A stretch of 12,287 nt of DNA, from NCBI GenBank assembly GCA_036380925.1, contig DASVDW010000194.1, forward strand, positions 1 to 12,287, written 5' to 3'. Position numbers and translations under genes: made by a program. The notes under the pieces were generated by a model, which saw nothing but the letters and a program-made list of their open reading frames with translations, made no database searches and was not told the DNA's origin. This document shows, piece after piece, positions 1 through 6,407 of the stretch (position 1 is its first letter; the number at the start of each line of letters is the position of its first letter). Source of the DNA: JAICLV01 sp036380925 (GTDB taxonomy: Bacteria; Actinomycetota; Actinomycetes; Acidothermales; Acidothermaceae).

Positions 1-537
1 GTGCTCGACGCCACGGCCGCGCTGCTAGGCGTCGATCTGGCCACCCTCGCCACGCTCGCCCTCTCGGCGCCCGCAGGTGCCGACGGCCTGACCGTCGTCC
101 CGTATCTCGAAGGCGAGCGGACGCCGAACCGGCCCAACGCCACCGGCGCCATCCACGGTTGGCGGCTGGGCAACTCCACGCCGGCGCACATCGCGCGCGC
201 CGCGGTCGAGGGGTTGCTCTGCGGCCTGGCGGACGGCCTCGACGCACTCGTCGGGCAAGGCGTGAGGGTCGATCGGGTGCTGCTGATCGGCGGCGGGGCG
301 AAGAGCGAGGCGGTGCGGCAGATTGCTCCGAGCGTGTTGGGCGTGCCGGTGGCGGTGCCGACGCCCGGCGAGTACGTCGCCGACGGCGCGGCGCGGCAGG
401 CGGCCTGGCTGGTGGTCGGCGGCGACGAACCGCCCGCGTGGGAGATCGGCCCGACCCAGACCTACGAGGCCGCGGCGACGCCGGTGGTGCGCGAGCAATA
501 CGCGCAGGTGCGTGAGCTCACCGCTTCAGTGCGCTGA
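1..537 (+). CDS. xylB: Xylulokinase-type FGGY carbohydrate kinase, C-terminal part (5' end outside window)
   Basis: This is the C-terminal 178 residues of an FGGY-family sugar kinase. The family phosphorylates a sugar with ATP in the cytoplasm; xylulokinases convert D-xylulose to xylulose 5-phosphate. Visible marks are PYLEGERTPN (about residues 34-43), typical of xylulokinases, and the phosphate-binding GGGAKS loop (97-102), followed by the family's conserved tail pattern GVPVAVPTPGEYVADGAARQAAW. FGGY kinases are usually about 480-500 residues, so roughly the first 300, including the N-terminal domain, lie upstream of the window. The GTG at position 1 is therefore only the window edge and not a start. 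The stop is TGA at 535-537. Substrate specificity cannot be fixed from this half alone; xylulokinase is the best match, with another pentose or polyol kinase possible. Confidence 0.88.
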   Translation: MLDATAALLGVDLATLATLALSAPAGADGLTVVPYLEGERTPNRPNATGAIHGWRLGNSTPAHIARAAVEGLLCGLADGLDALVGQGVRVDRVLLIGGGAKSEAVRQIAPSVLGVPVAVPTPGEYVADGAARQAAWLVVGGDEPPAWEIGPTQTYEAAATPVVREQYAQVRELTASVR

Positions 538-722
538 CCGCGATTCCATGATCGCGAAACACCTGGGCGATAGGGCCGAGAGACTTTTCGCCATCATGAG
601 CAGCCCTTGGCGGGCCCAGCGGACGAGCCCCGTCGACCTGCGCCAGCTGGAATCGCTCGCGTGCGGTCACGCCGTGCAGGGTAAGCGATCGGGCAGCTGG
701 ATCGACGGCTAGGCTGATCACG

Positions 723-743
723 TCTCGGGCTGACCGCCCGAGA
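723..743. terminator. GC-rich hairpin between the sugar kinase and the methyltransferase gene
   Basis: An 8-bp inverted repeat (TCTCGGGC at 723-730 and GCCCGAGA at 736-743) encloses a 5-base loop. No long T-run follows, only GTCTTGCG. It lies about 190 bases after the kinase stop and 20 bases before the methyltransferase start. It could be a weak terminator of the upstream transcript or a hairpin in the methyltransferase leader. The rest of the 538-763 gap has no gene I can support; a 54-codon ORF at 548-712 has G/C-rich third positions but no ribosome binding site. Confidence 0.4.
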
Positions 744-763
744 GTCTTGCGAAGGGATGGCGG

Positions 764-1486
764 ATGGCGACCGAAGACGCACGCGAGTACGTCTGGCGCG
801 GGCCAGCGGGTCCCTTTGAACTGCTCGTCGATCCTGGCGTGTTCGTGCCGAGTTCGACGAGCAAAGTCCTCGCCGAAGCGCTGCGGGTGAACCCGGGCGA
901 GACGGTGGTCGACGCCGGCTGCGGGTGCGGCGTGCTGTCGCTGGTGGCGGCCAAGCTGGGCGCCGGCAGGGTCATCGGCACGGACTTCTCCGAAGCCGCG
1001 GTGAAGTGCGCCACAGCCAACGCTGAACGCGTCGGCCTTTCTGACATCACCGAGTTCCGCGCCGGCGATCTGTTGACGCCGGTCGACGGCGTCCAAGCGG
1101 ACGTCTTGATCGCCGACGTCTCTGGAATTCCGGACGCGGTGGCCGAGGTCACCGGCTGGTTCCCCGACGGCAAGGGCGGCGGCCGCACCGGCGCCGAGCT
1201 GCCGGTCGCGATGCTCGCGCAAGCCGCCGCGCATCTGCGTCCCGGTGGCCGCGTCTACCTGCCCACCGGCACGATCCAAGACGACGCCGCGATCCTCGAA
1301 GCCGCGCACAAGGTCTTCGGCGCGGCCATGGAACCGGTGGCGAAGAAGGAATTCCCACTGCCCGACGCCGTGGCGACGTCGGAGAAGGTGCGCGAGCTCA
1401 TGGACGAGGGGACGATCCACCTCTCGCAGCGTGGCAGTCGCCTCTCTTGGGAACTCACCATTTGGTGCTGCACGCTCCACCAGTGA
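764..1486 (+). CDS. Class I SAM-dependent methyltransferase, substrate unknown
   Basis: A 240-residue cytoplasmic protein with a Rossmann-fold methyltransferase core. Motif I, the SAM-binding loop, is VVDAGCGCGVLSLVAAKLGAG (split here: VVDAGCGCG at 48-56, then LSLVAAKLGAG to 68). The acidic residue at the end of strand 2 is in IGTDFSEAAV (D74), motif II is FRAGDLL (98-104), and the strand-4 region reads VLIADVSGIPD (114-124) where N6-adenine and glutamine methyltransferases have NPPY. The overall pattern resembles PrmA/HemK-like enzymes, but without NPPY the target cannot be named; a small molecule or a protein are both possible. The ATG at 764 is preceded by GAAGGG at 751-756 with good spacing. 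An in-frame alternative is not evident. The next gene, an aldo/keto reductase, begins 16 bases after the stop, so the two are probably cotranscribed. Confidence 0.8.
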   Translation: MATEDAREYVWRGPAGPFELLVDPGVFVPSSTSKVLAEALRVNPGETVVDAGCGCGVLSLVAAKLGAGRVIGTDFSEAAVKCATANAERVGLSDITEFRAGDLLTPVDGVQADVLIADVSGIPDAVAEVTGWFPDGKGGGRTGAELPVAMLAQAAAHLRPGGRVYLPTGTIQDDAAILEAAHKVFGAAMEPVAKKEFPLPDAVATSEKVRELMDEGTIHLSQRGSRLSWELTIWCCTLHQ

Positions 1487-1502
1487 GGCATTAGGGAGAG
1501 CC

Positions 1503-2483
<981 letters not shown>

Positions 2484-2493
2484 GTCTCACAGC

Positions 2494-2535
2494 CTGGTGT
2501 CTCGCCGGCTGGTGTCTCGCCGGCTGGTGTCTCGC
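2494..2535. repeat. 15-bp direct tandem repeat, 2.8 copies
   Basis: The unit CTGGTGTCTCGCCGG is repeated head to tail at 2494-2508 and 2509-2523, followed by a partial 12-base copy at 2524-2535. The two full copies are identical. It lies directly after the aldo/keto reductase stop in the convergent intergenic gap. No coding role is evident. Confidence 0.85.
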
Positions 2536-2624
2536 GGCAAGGGCGCGCGACGCCCGGGCCCCAGCGGGCAGGCAATGGGAGCCGCGGGCGGCGCGCACCT
2601 GCCTATCGACTCGAGTCGGCCCGG

Positions 2625-2653
2625 CCGAAGGATTTACCGCTCCGCTCCTTCGG
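2625..2653. terminator. Possible hairpin terminator between convergent genes
   Basis: An inverted repeat with 8-bp arms (CCGAAGGA at 2625-2632 and TCCTTCGG at 2646-2653) and a 13-base loop. The VKOR stop codon (2634-2636 on the minus strand) sits in the loop, so one arm is coding for VKOR. No T-run follows on either strand. It could act in both directions between the convergent AKR and VKOR genes, but the wide loop makes this uncertain. Confidence 0.35.
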
Positions 2654-3137
2654 CTTCGTCGACGTCCAGCTGCGAGCTGTGCGGCGAGTCGTCGGCGTAG
2701 GACAGCGCGGTCGCGAAGCCGGTGAGCACGAACAGCAGCAGGGTCAGCACGTGCACCGCGGTGCACCACAGGCAGATCGCCTTGATGATCACGGCCTCGG
2801 CGTAGATCAGATAGAAGACGAACAAGATGCCCGCGGCGGTGTAGGCCAGCCGGCCCCAGTGAATTCGCGGGTCGGCGCTGCGCCACGCGGCAGGCAGCTG
2901 CAGAGGCAGCATGCCGACGAAGTAGGCCAGGCCGAGCACCGCGACCGGGATGCCGAACACCTCAGATTGAGCGCTGGAGGTGACCTTCTCGCAATTGATG
3001 GCGCCCTTCGAGGAGCACGCCAGCGAGACACCCGTGTCGTAGTGCGCGATGGTCAGATAGATCGCCACGCCAACCCCGGCGAGGGTCAAGATGAGCGCTA
3101 TCGGCGGCGCCCAGCGCGGGAAGCGCATGGTCGTCAC
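2634..3137 (-). CDS. VKOR family membrane protein (disulfide-forming quinone reductase)
   Basis: A 167-residue integral membrane protein of the vitamin K epoxide reductase family. Bacterial VKORs reoxidise a thioredoxin-like partner and pass electrons to quinone, doing the job of DsbB. There are four hydrophobic helices (about 10-31, 60-83, 99-119 and 124-146). The loop cysteine pair is C41 and C49 (in SLACSSKGAINC), the conserved serine follows in VTSS, and the active-site CLWC motif is at 122-125. The C-terminal tail is acidic and probably cytoplasmic. The start is taken as GTG at 3137, whose GTGA overlaps the stop of the upstream DUF929 gene by 4 bases, suggesting translational coupling; ATG at 3128 (164 residues) is an equally possible start. 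Many bacterial VKORs are fused to a thioredoxin domain. Here that domain is supplied by the neighbouring DUF929 protein. Confidence 0.9.
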   Translation of the reverse strand: MTTMRFPRWAPPIALILTLAGVGVAIYLTIAHYDTGVSLACSSKGAINCEKVTSSAQSEVFGIPVAVLGLAYFVGMLPLQLPAAWRSADPRIHWGRLAYTAAGILFVFYLIYAEAVIIKAICLWCTAVHVLTLLLFVLTGFATALSYADDSPHSSQLDVDEAEGAER

Positions 3138-4066
3138 TTGCCCCCGTTGAGCGCCTTTGCCGCCGCGGTCACGCTCGGCGCCGTGCAAACGTCGGTCGGC
3201 TTGCCACCGTCGATGTCGCAGATGATCGCGGTGAAGACGTCGGCGCCGGCCTGCACCGCCTTGCCCTGCTTGCTGCTCGGATCGGCGAGCGTCTTGGCCA
3301 CCTCGTCGGGTGTCATGCCCTTGAGCAGGCCCGGATCGAACGAGCCGCCCTTTTGCATCCACTTGCCGCCGAAGTCGATGAACGGGTACGCGCCGCCGCC
3401 GAGACTCTCGAACAGCTTGGTTTGCGCGCTGGTCGCGGTCTCCAGCGGCTTGCGCGCGCCATCCTCCTGCTCGACGCCGACGAAGTCGACGTACTGGCTG
3501 GTGTAGCTGGAACCGTGGAATGACAACGTCGGTGTGTGCGGGTCGACGTCGTTGTCAGCCGAGTGGGTGGTCTTCAGGTTGTCGAACGTGCCGAAGCGGG
3601 CGAGGGCCACCGCCAGCGGCCAGCGGGTCGCCGCGCAGTACGGGCAATACTCCGCGCCGACGTAGAGCACCTGCGGCTTGCCGCCGGCGCCGGTGAGCGG
3701 GTCACCGGAGATCGTCGTGGGCGGACCGGAGATCGTGGAGAAATCGGGGTTGGACTGGCTCAACGTGCCGGTCGCCGCGGCGCTGATGCCTTCGGTGACC
3801 GCGCTCGAGGCGCCCACGACCGCGTTGCCGGAGCCGCCGCCCGAGTTCTTCTTCGTGGCCAGACCCACCACCACGATGACCACCACGACGATGATGACGC
3901 CGAGCGTCGAGCCGCCGGCAACCAACACGTTGCGCCGCCGCTCGGCCTTCGCTTGCGCGGCGCGCTGCGCCGCCAGCCGCTCACTCGCCGCCTTCTTGGC
4001 CGCGTACTTGCTCGACGTCCGATCCTTCTGTCGGCTCTCGTCGCGCCCGTTGGCCCCGTTCGCCAC
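3134..4066 (-). CDS. DUF929 family membrane-anchored thioredoxin-like protein
   Basis: A 310-residue protein. Its N-terminus is charged and Ala/Lys/Arg-rich, likely helical and cytoplasmic (1-45). One strongly hydrophobic helix follows (about 46-70, a run of Val and Ile), then a Gly/Ser linker and an extracytoplasmic domain. This domain carries the thioredoxin-like motif CPYC at 141-144 in VGAEYCPYCAATRWPLAVAL, hallmark of DUF929. A YPFIDFGG segment (P228) may hold the cis-proline loop, and two more cysteines (C283, C294) lie near the C-terminus. The GTG start at 4066 is preferred because GAGAGG lies at 4071-4076; an upstream ATG at 4141 adds 25 residues but has no comparable site. The stop overlaps the VKOR gene by 4 bases. 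I infer that this protein is the disulfide donor or isomerase reoxidised by VKOR; its substrates are unknown. Confidence 0.85.
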   Translation of the reverse strand: MANGANGRDESRQKDRTSSKYAAKKAASERLAAQRAAQAKAERRRNVLVAGGSTLGVIIVVVVIVVVGLATKKNSGGGSGNAVVGASSAVTEGISAAATGTLSQSNPDFSTISGPPTTISGDPLTGAGGKPQVLYVGAEYCPYCAATRWPLAVALARFGTFDNLKTTHSADNDVDPHTPTLSFHGSSYTSQYVDFVGVEQEDGARKPLETATSAQTKLFESLGGGAYPFIDFGGKWMQKGGSFDPGLLKGMTPDEVAKTLADPSSKQGKAVQAGADVFTAIICDIDGGKPTDVCTAPSVTAAAKALNGGK

Positions 4067-4132
4067 GGCACCTCTCGCTTTCCTGATTCGGGTCGAACCC
4101 GCGCGGCAACCACCCGACATCGACTTCTCGAC

Positions 4133-4156
4133 GTCGTCCACTCGAGGACGACTGTA
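4133..4156 (-). promoter_or_regulatory. Candidate operator/promoter of the DUF929-VKOR unit
   Basis: A perfect inverted repeat with 7-bp arms (GTCGTCC at 4133-4139 and GGACGAC at 4146-4152) and a 6-base spacer lies about 67-86 bases upstream of the DUF929 start. On the minus strand a TACAGT hexamer (4156-4151) resembles a -10 element and touches the repeat, which would put the repeat at the transcription start. No good -35 hexamer is visible. This is only a pattern-based suggestion. Confidence 0.3.
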
Positions 4157-4282
4157 GTGGTTGAGCTAGGCCCAACTGATCGACGACCCTTTCGGAAGAC
4201 GGGTCGGCAACGACAACGGTTCGATCAACGGCGTGGTTCCGGCGGCCGGTGAGCTGACGGCGCGCGTCATGGCGACATGAGG

Positions 4283-4311
4283 AGGCCCCGGCCGCTGATC
4301 GGTCGGGGCCT
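4283..4311 (-). terminator. Strong hairpin terminator downstream of bldC
   Basis: An 11-bp stem (4283-4293 pairing with 4301-4311, one G-U pair) with core AGGCCCCG and CGGGGCCT encloses a 7-base loop. It begins 30 bases after the bldC stop and lies before the DUF929-VKOR unit, so it probably ends the bldC transcript. There is no long T-run, which is common in high-GC actinobacteria. Confidence 0.75.
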
Positions 4312-4341
4312 TCGCGCTTCAGCCATCAAAGGGATCGCTGA

Positions 4342-4551
4342 TCAGTCGCCGTCGCGCTGTAGCGGAATTCCGCCGAGCAGCGCGCGGACCTCAGTCTCGC
4401 GATAACGGCGATGCCCACCCAGGGTGCGGATGGACGTCAGTTTGCCGGCCTTCGCCCAACGGGTGACCGTCTTCGGGTCGACCCGGAACATCGTCGCCAC
4501 CTCGGCCGGGGTGAGCAGCGGTTCCGCCTCGGGCGTTCGGGTGCTTGCCAC
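4342..4551 (-). CDS. bldC: BldC, MerR-like developmental transcription regulator
   Basis: A 69-residue protein made almost entirely of a MerR-type winged helix-turn-helix. It lacks the coiled coil and effector domain of classical MerR proteins. The central run from EPLLTPAEVATMFRVDPK through TVTRWAKAGKLTS to IRTLGGHRRYRETEVRALL is, as I recall it, nearly identical to Streptomyces BldC. In Streptomyces BldC controls the timing of entry into aerial growth and sporulation, and binds DNA cooperatively as head-to-tail oligomers on direct repeats. The start is GTG at 4551, fixed by the very strong GAGGAGGAG at 4556-4564. It is monocistronic as far as visible: a terminator follows, and 443 bases separate it from the gene upstream. 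Its presence does not prove that this organism sporulates, because BldC also occurs in non-sporulating actinobacteria. Confidence 0.95.
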   Translation of the reverse strand: MASTRTPEAEPLLTPAEVATMFRVDPKTVTRWAKAGKLTSIRTLGGHRRYRETEVRALLGGIPLQRDGD

Positions 4552-4555
4552 GGAA

Positions 4556-4589
4556 CTCCTCCTCGCAAGGCCGGCATTTTGGCCGGCCT
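4556..4589 (-). promoter_or_regulatory. bldC leader: hairpin adjoining a near-perfect ribosome binding site
   Basis: On the minus strand, an 8-bp perfect stem (AGGCCGGC and GCCGGCCT, positions 4589-4582 and 4575-4568) with a 6-base AT-rich loop ends 3 bases before the GAGGAGGAG ribosome binding site (4564-4556). That site sits at good spacing from the GTG start. The hairpin is too close to a translated gene and lacks a T-run, so a terminator role is unlikely. A role in translation efficiency, mRNA stability or repression is possible. Confidence 0.5.
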
Positions 4590-4737
4590 CTCACAGAAGC
4601 TGGTGTTTGCCAACTCCCAAAAACCAAGGCTGGCCGGGTGGCCAACCTCGAAACACAGGGCCGACAAAGCACCGACCCCCCACTTCTTGTGGACCTATCG
4701 TGACATCAAATCCACGGTTAAATACTGCCGTTAGCCC

Positions 4738-4770
4738 AGGATGTCCGAAATGGCCCGACCGGGTCATCCT
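4738..4770. promoter_or_regulatory. Nested inverted repeat, candidate operator upstream of bldC
   Basis: An 18-base near-palindrome at 4750-4767 (ATGGCCCGACCGGGTCAT) matches its reverse complement at 14 of 18 positions. It shares its right side with an outer arm pair, AGGATG at 4738-4743 and CATCCT at 4765-4770. It lies about 200 bases upstream of the bldC start. The symmetry suggests a dimeric regulator, but BldC itself is reported to use direct repeats, so this need not be an autoregulatory site. Confidence 0.35.
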
Positions 4771-4900
4771 GCGATCTTGGTGGACTAGTCCCGGTTCGGC
4801 CGTTTAGCCGCGCTCGTCATGGCGCGTGGCGGACGACCATCGAATTCCGCTGCGAAACAACAAAAATTCCGGACGGCGCTGGGGTGCGTCCCCGGGCGGG

Positions 4901-4962
4901 ACGCGGAGAGTGACGCGGAGTGCGACGCAGGTGCGGCGGAGTGCCGGCGGAGTGCCTGCGGA
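4901..4962. repeat. Degenerate tandem repeat of period 10-11 bp
   Basis: About six imperfect copies of a unit close to GTGCGGCGGA run head to tail (for example GTGCGGCGGA 4931-4940, GTGCCGGCGGA 4941-4951, GTGCCTGCGGA 4952-4962, with diverged copies such as TGACGCGGAG before them). The tract lies just after the stop of the upstream hypothetical gene on the minus strand. It could be a decayed minisatellite or helically phased sites. Confidence 0.5.
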
Positions 4963-4994
4963 GCGCCGCGCCCGGTGCGACGCGGACCGCGCCC

Positions 4995-5996
4995 TCAATT
5001 CGCGCGTTCGAAAGCGCGCACCGTCGCCCATCGATCCCGAATCGCGGTCAGGCCGGAGAGCCCCTCGTCTTTCGAGCCGCTCTGAATGGCCTGTAGCGCG
5101 GCGCGCGTCAACGCCACCGAGTTCGCCGCGCCCGCCTCTTCGGCGATGACAATCGGCGCCAGCCCTTGGTAATCCAACTCGACGATCGACCGCGGGTGGA
5201 ATTCCTCGAGCCAGCGGCCGACGTCCTCCAATCGCGGCCCGGGCAAGAAATCCGACGGCGTGCGCCGCACGGTGGCGAGCGCCCTGGCGAGGTCACGCCG
5301 GGCGTCGGCCATCGCGGCGCGAAAGCACAGCGCGCTGCCTTGCCGGCCCTCGGCGGAGAACATCACCAGCCACGGCAACGGGACGTGCCACGGGCTGCTC
5401 AGAATGTGCGGGTGGCGGGAATGGGCGGTCACTCCGCGCCGGTTCGACGCGGCCAACGCGACCGCCACCGCCTCCGGCGGGAGAAACGCCGGAAGCACCT
5501 CGGGCTGAACGGTCTGCTGGAACTCCTCCAGCGCCAGGCAGGCCCGCCATGACAGGTCGATCGGGCACGACCGCGGGACGCCGTCGGCGGCCGGCGGCCA
5601 CAATCGCAGCGCGGGCGTGACCGTCCGGTCGTCGGCTGGCGACATCAGATCAAGGTCGCCGACGACGCGCGGCGGCAGCGCGCTCGCCGCGCGCAGCGCC
5701 GCGGCGTGCTCCGCTCCGCCCGGAGGCGGCAGCCCACGCGGCGGCCGCTGGACGGCTGCAGTCGGTCTGACCGGCTCGTACACCCGAAGGAACGCGGCGG
5801 CGGCGACCCGGCTGCTGCGAGGGGTGCGAAAGCGGCGGGAGGACCCGCGCCCGTCCTGGCCCGAGGAGTCCCCGGGCAGATCACCTGGTGTGTCACCGAG
5901 CGCCGCCACCCTCGCATCGTCGCACGTGACCGCCGCGTCGAGACCATGGACTGGGATGCCGGGCGGCCCGGCGAACAGGTAGCCTGGTATCCGCAT
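4995..5996 (-). CDS. Conserved actinobacterial protein of unknown function (LRVYEP family)
   Basis: Up to 333 residues; I cannot assign a function. From memory, similar proteins lie next to bldC in Streptomyces. The recognisable part starts near residue 69 with FLRVYEP. It continues with SPWHVPLPWLVMFSAEGR (201-218), an Ala/Arg-rich helix (224-246, RAAMADARRDLARAL), then GRWLEEFHPRSIVELDYQGL (260-279) and a C-terminal helix containing RDRWATVRAFE. No signal peptide, membrane helix or catalytic motif is seen, so it is probably cytoplasmic. The start is uncertain: ATG 5996 has a poor ribosome binding site and gives a 66-residue N-terminus outside the recognisable family region; GTG 5909 gives 304 residues and also lacks a good site. 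A 6-bp hairpin (CCCGAG 6000-6005, CTCGGG 6011-6016) abuts the ATG. It is divergent from the DUF3073 gene. Confidence 0.75.
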   Translation of the reverse strand: MRIPGYLFAGPPGIPVHGLDAAVTCDDARVAALGDTPGDLPGDSSGQDGRGSSRRFRTPRSSRVAAAAFLRVYEPVRPTAAVQRPPRGLPPPGGAEHAAALRAASALPPRVVGDLDLMSPADDRTVTPALRLWPPAADGVPRSCPIDLSWRACLALEEFQQTVQPEVLPAFLPPEAVAVALAASNRRGVTAHSRHPHILSSPWHVPLPWLVMFSAEGRQGSALCFRAAMADARRDLARALATVRRTPSDFLPGPRLEDVGRWLEEFHPRSIVELDYQGLAPIVIAEEAGAANSVALTRAALQAIQSGSKDEGLSGLTAIRDRWATVRAFERAN

Positions 5997-6096
5997 CGTC
6001 CCGAGCCACGCTCGGGCGTGCCGGTGTGTCGAGCCGCCGCCAACCGCGGCACCGGTTTCGCCATCGATGAGTTGTACTGAGTCGAGTCATCCGATG

Positions 6097-6121
6097 CGGG
6101 GCAGCGGCCCCGACGAGGGGG
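6097..6121 (+). promoter_or_regulatory. DUF3073 leader: hairpin followed by ribosome binding site
   Basis: A 6-bp GC stem (CGGGGC 6097-6102, GCCCCG 6107-6112) with a 4-base loop ends 2 bases before GAGGGGG (6115-6121), which is 7 bases from the ATG at 6129. The site fixes the start. The hairpin may tune translation, but short GC stems arise easily at this base composition. Confidence 0.4.
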
Positions 6122-6128
6122 TCGAGCC

Positions 6129-6392
6129 ATGGGGCGCGGCCGGGCCAAGGCCAAGCAGGCGAAGGTCGCCCGCCAGCTGAAGTACTCCGGGGCAGGAACT
6201 GACCTGGAGGCCTTGCGAAAAGAGCTGGTGGGCGGATCGACGTCGTCCGCGGGTGCGGTCGGCGTCGACAGCGACGACGCTTTCGACGACTCGGACGACG
6301 AGTACGACGAATACGAAGCCGACGACGACTCCGGTGTCGAGGACGACCCGGACGACCTCGGCCGCTCCTATCGCGCGGGCGGTCGGCGCTAG
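6129..6392 (+). CDS. DUF3073 domain protein, small with acidic tail
   Basis: An 87-residue soluble protein of unknown function. The N-terminal third is basic and typical of DUF3073: MGRGRAKAKQAKVARQLKYS, then GTDLEALRKELVG. The C-terminal part (about 47-77) is extremely rich in Asp and Glu and probably disordered. This opposite charge pattern, basic head and acidic tail, is the family's normal build. The basic head could bind nucleic acid; that is inference. The start ATG at 6129 is supported by GAGGGGG seven bases upstream. It converges on purM with 15 bases between the stops and diverges from the LRVYEP-family hypothetical. DUF3073 near purM is a familiar actinobacterial arrangement, but no link to purine synthesis is shown by the sequence. 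Confidence 0.9.
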   Translation: MGRGRAKAKQAKVARQLKYSGAGTDLEALRKELVGGSTSSAGAVGVDSDDAFDDSDDEYDEYEADDDSGVEDDPDDLGRSYRAGGRR

Positions 6393-6407
6393 CGCGTTCA
6401 CGGTCGG

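Larger units (their letters stand above)
4590..4994. other. Long intergenic region upstream of bldC
   Basis: No gene is supported here. The region runs from the bldC leader to the stop of the upstream hypothetical gene and should contain the bldC promoter. Its 4600-4870 part is richer in A/T than the flanking genes, notably 4690-4730 (TCAAATCC, GTTAAATAC), which fits a promoter and protein-binding region. I could not pick a convincing -35/-10 pair. It also holds an inverted repeat at 4738-4770 and a degenerate short repeat tract at 4901-4962. No tRNA-like or riboswitch-like fold was recognised. Confidence 0.6.

Noticed and set aside
548..712. 54-codon plus-strand ORF (MIAKHLGDR...) in the gap after the sugar kinase
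   Set aside because: Third positions are about 83% G/C, which fits coding, but there is no ribosome binding site, no recognisable motif and the length is short. Kept as a note only.
2679..3506. 275-codon plus-strand open frame opposite VKOR and DUF929
   Set aside because: It is antisense to two genes with intact family motifs, and its product is Arg/Gln-rich low-complexity without features.
4075..4175. tRNA-like sequence on the minus strand (GGGCCTAGCTCAACC near 4175 and GGGTTCGACCC near 4090)
   Set aside because: The pieces resemble a D-arm and T-arm, but the T-stem cannot make five pairs around a seven-base loop, and no acceptor stem or anticodon arm can be formed. Judged coincidental.
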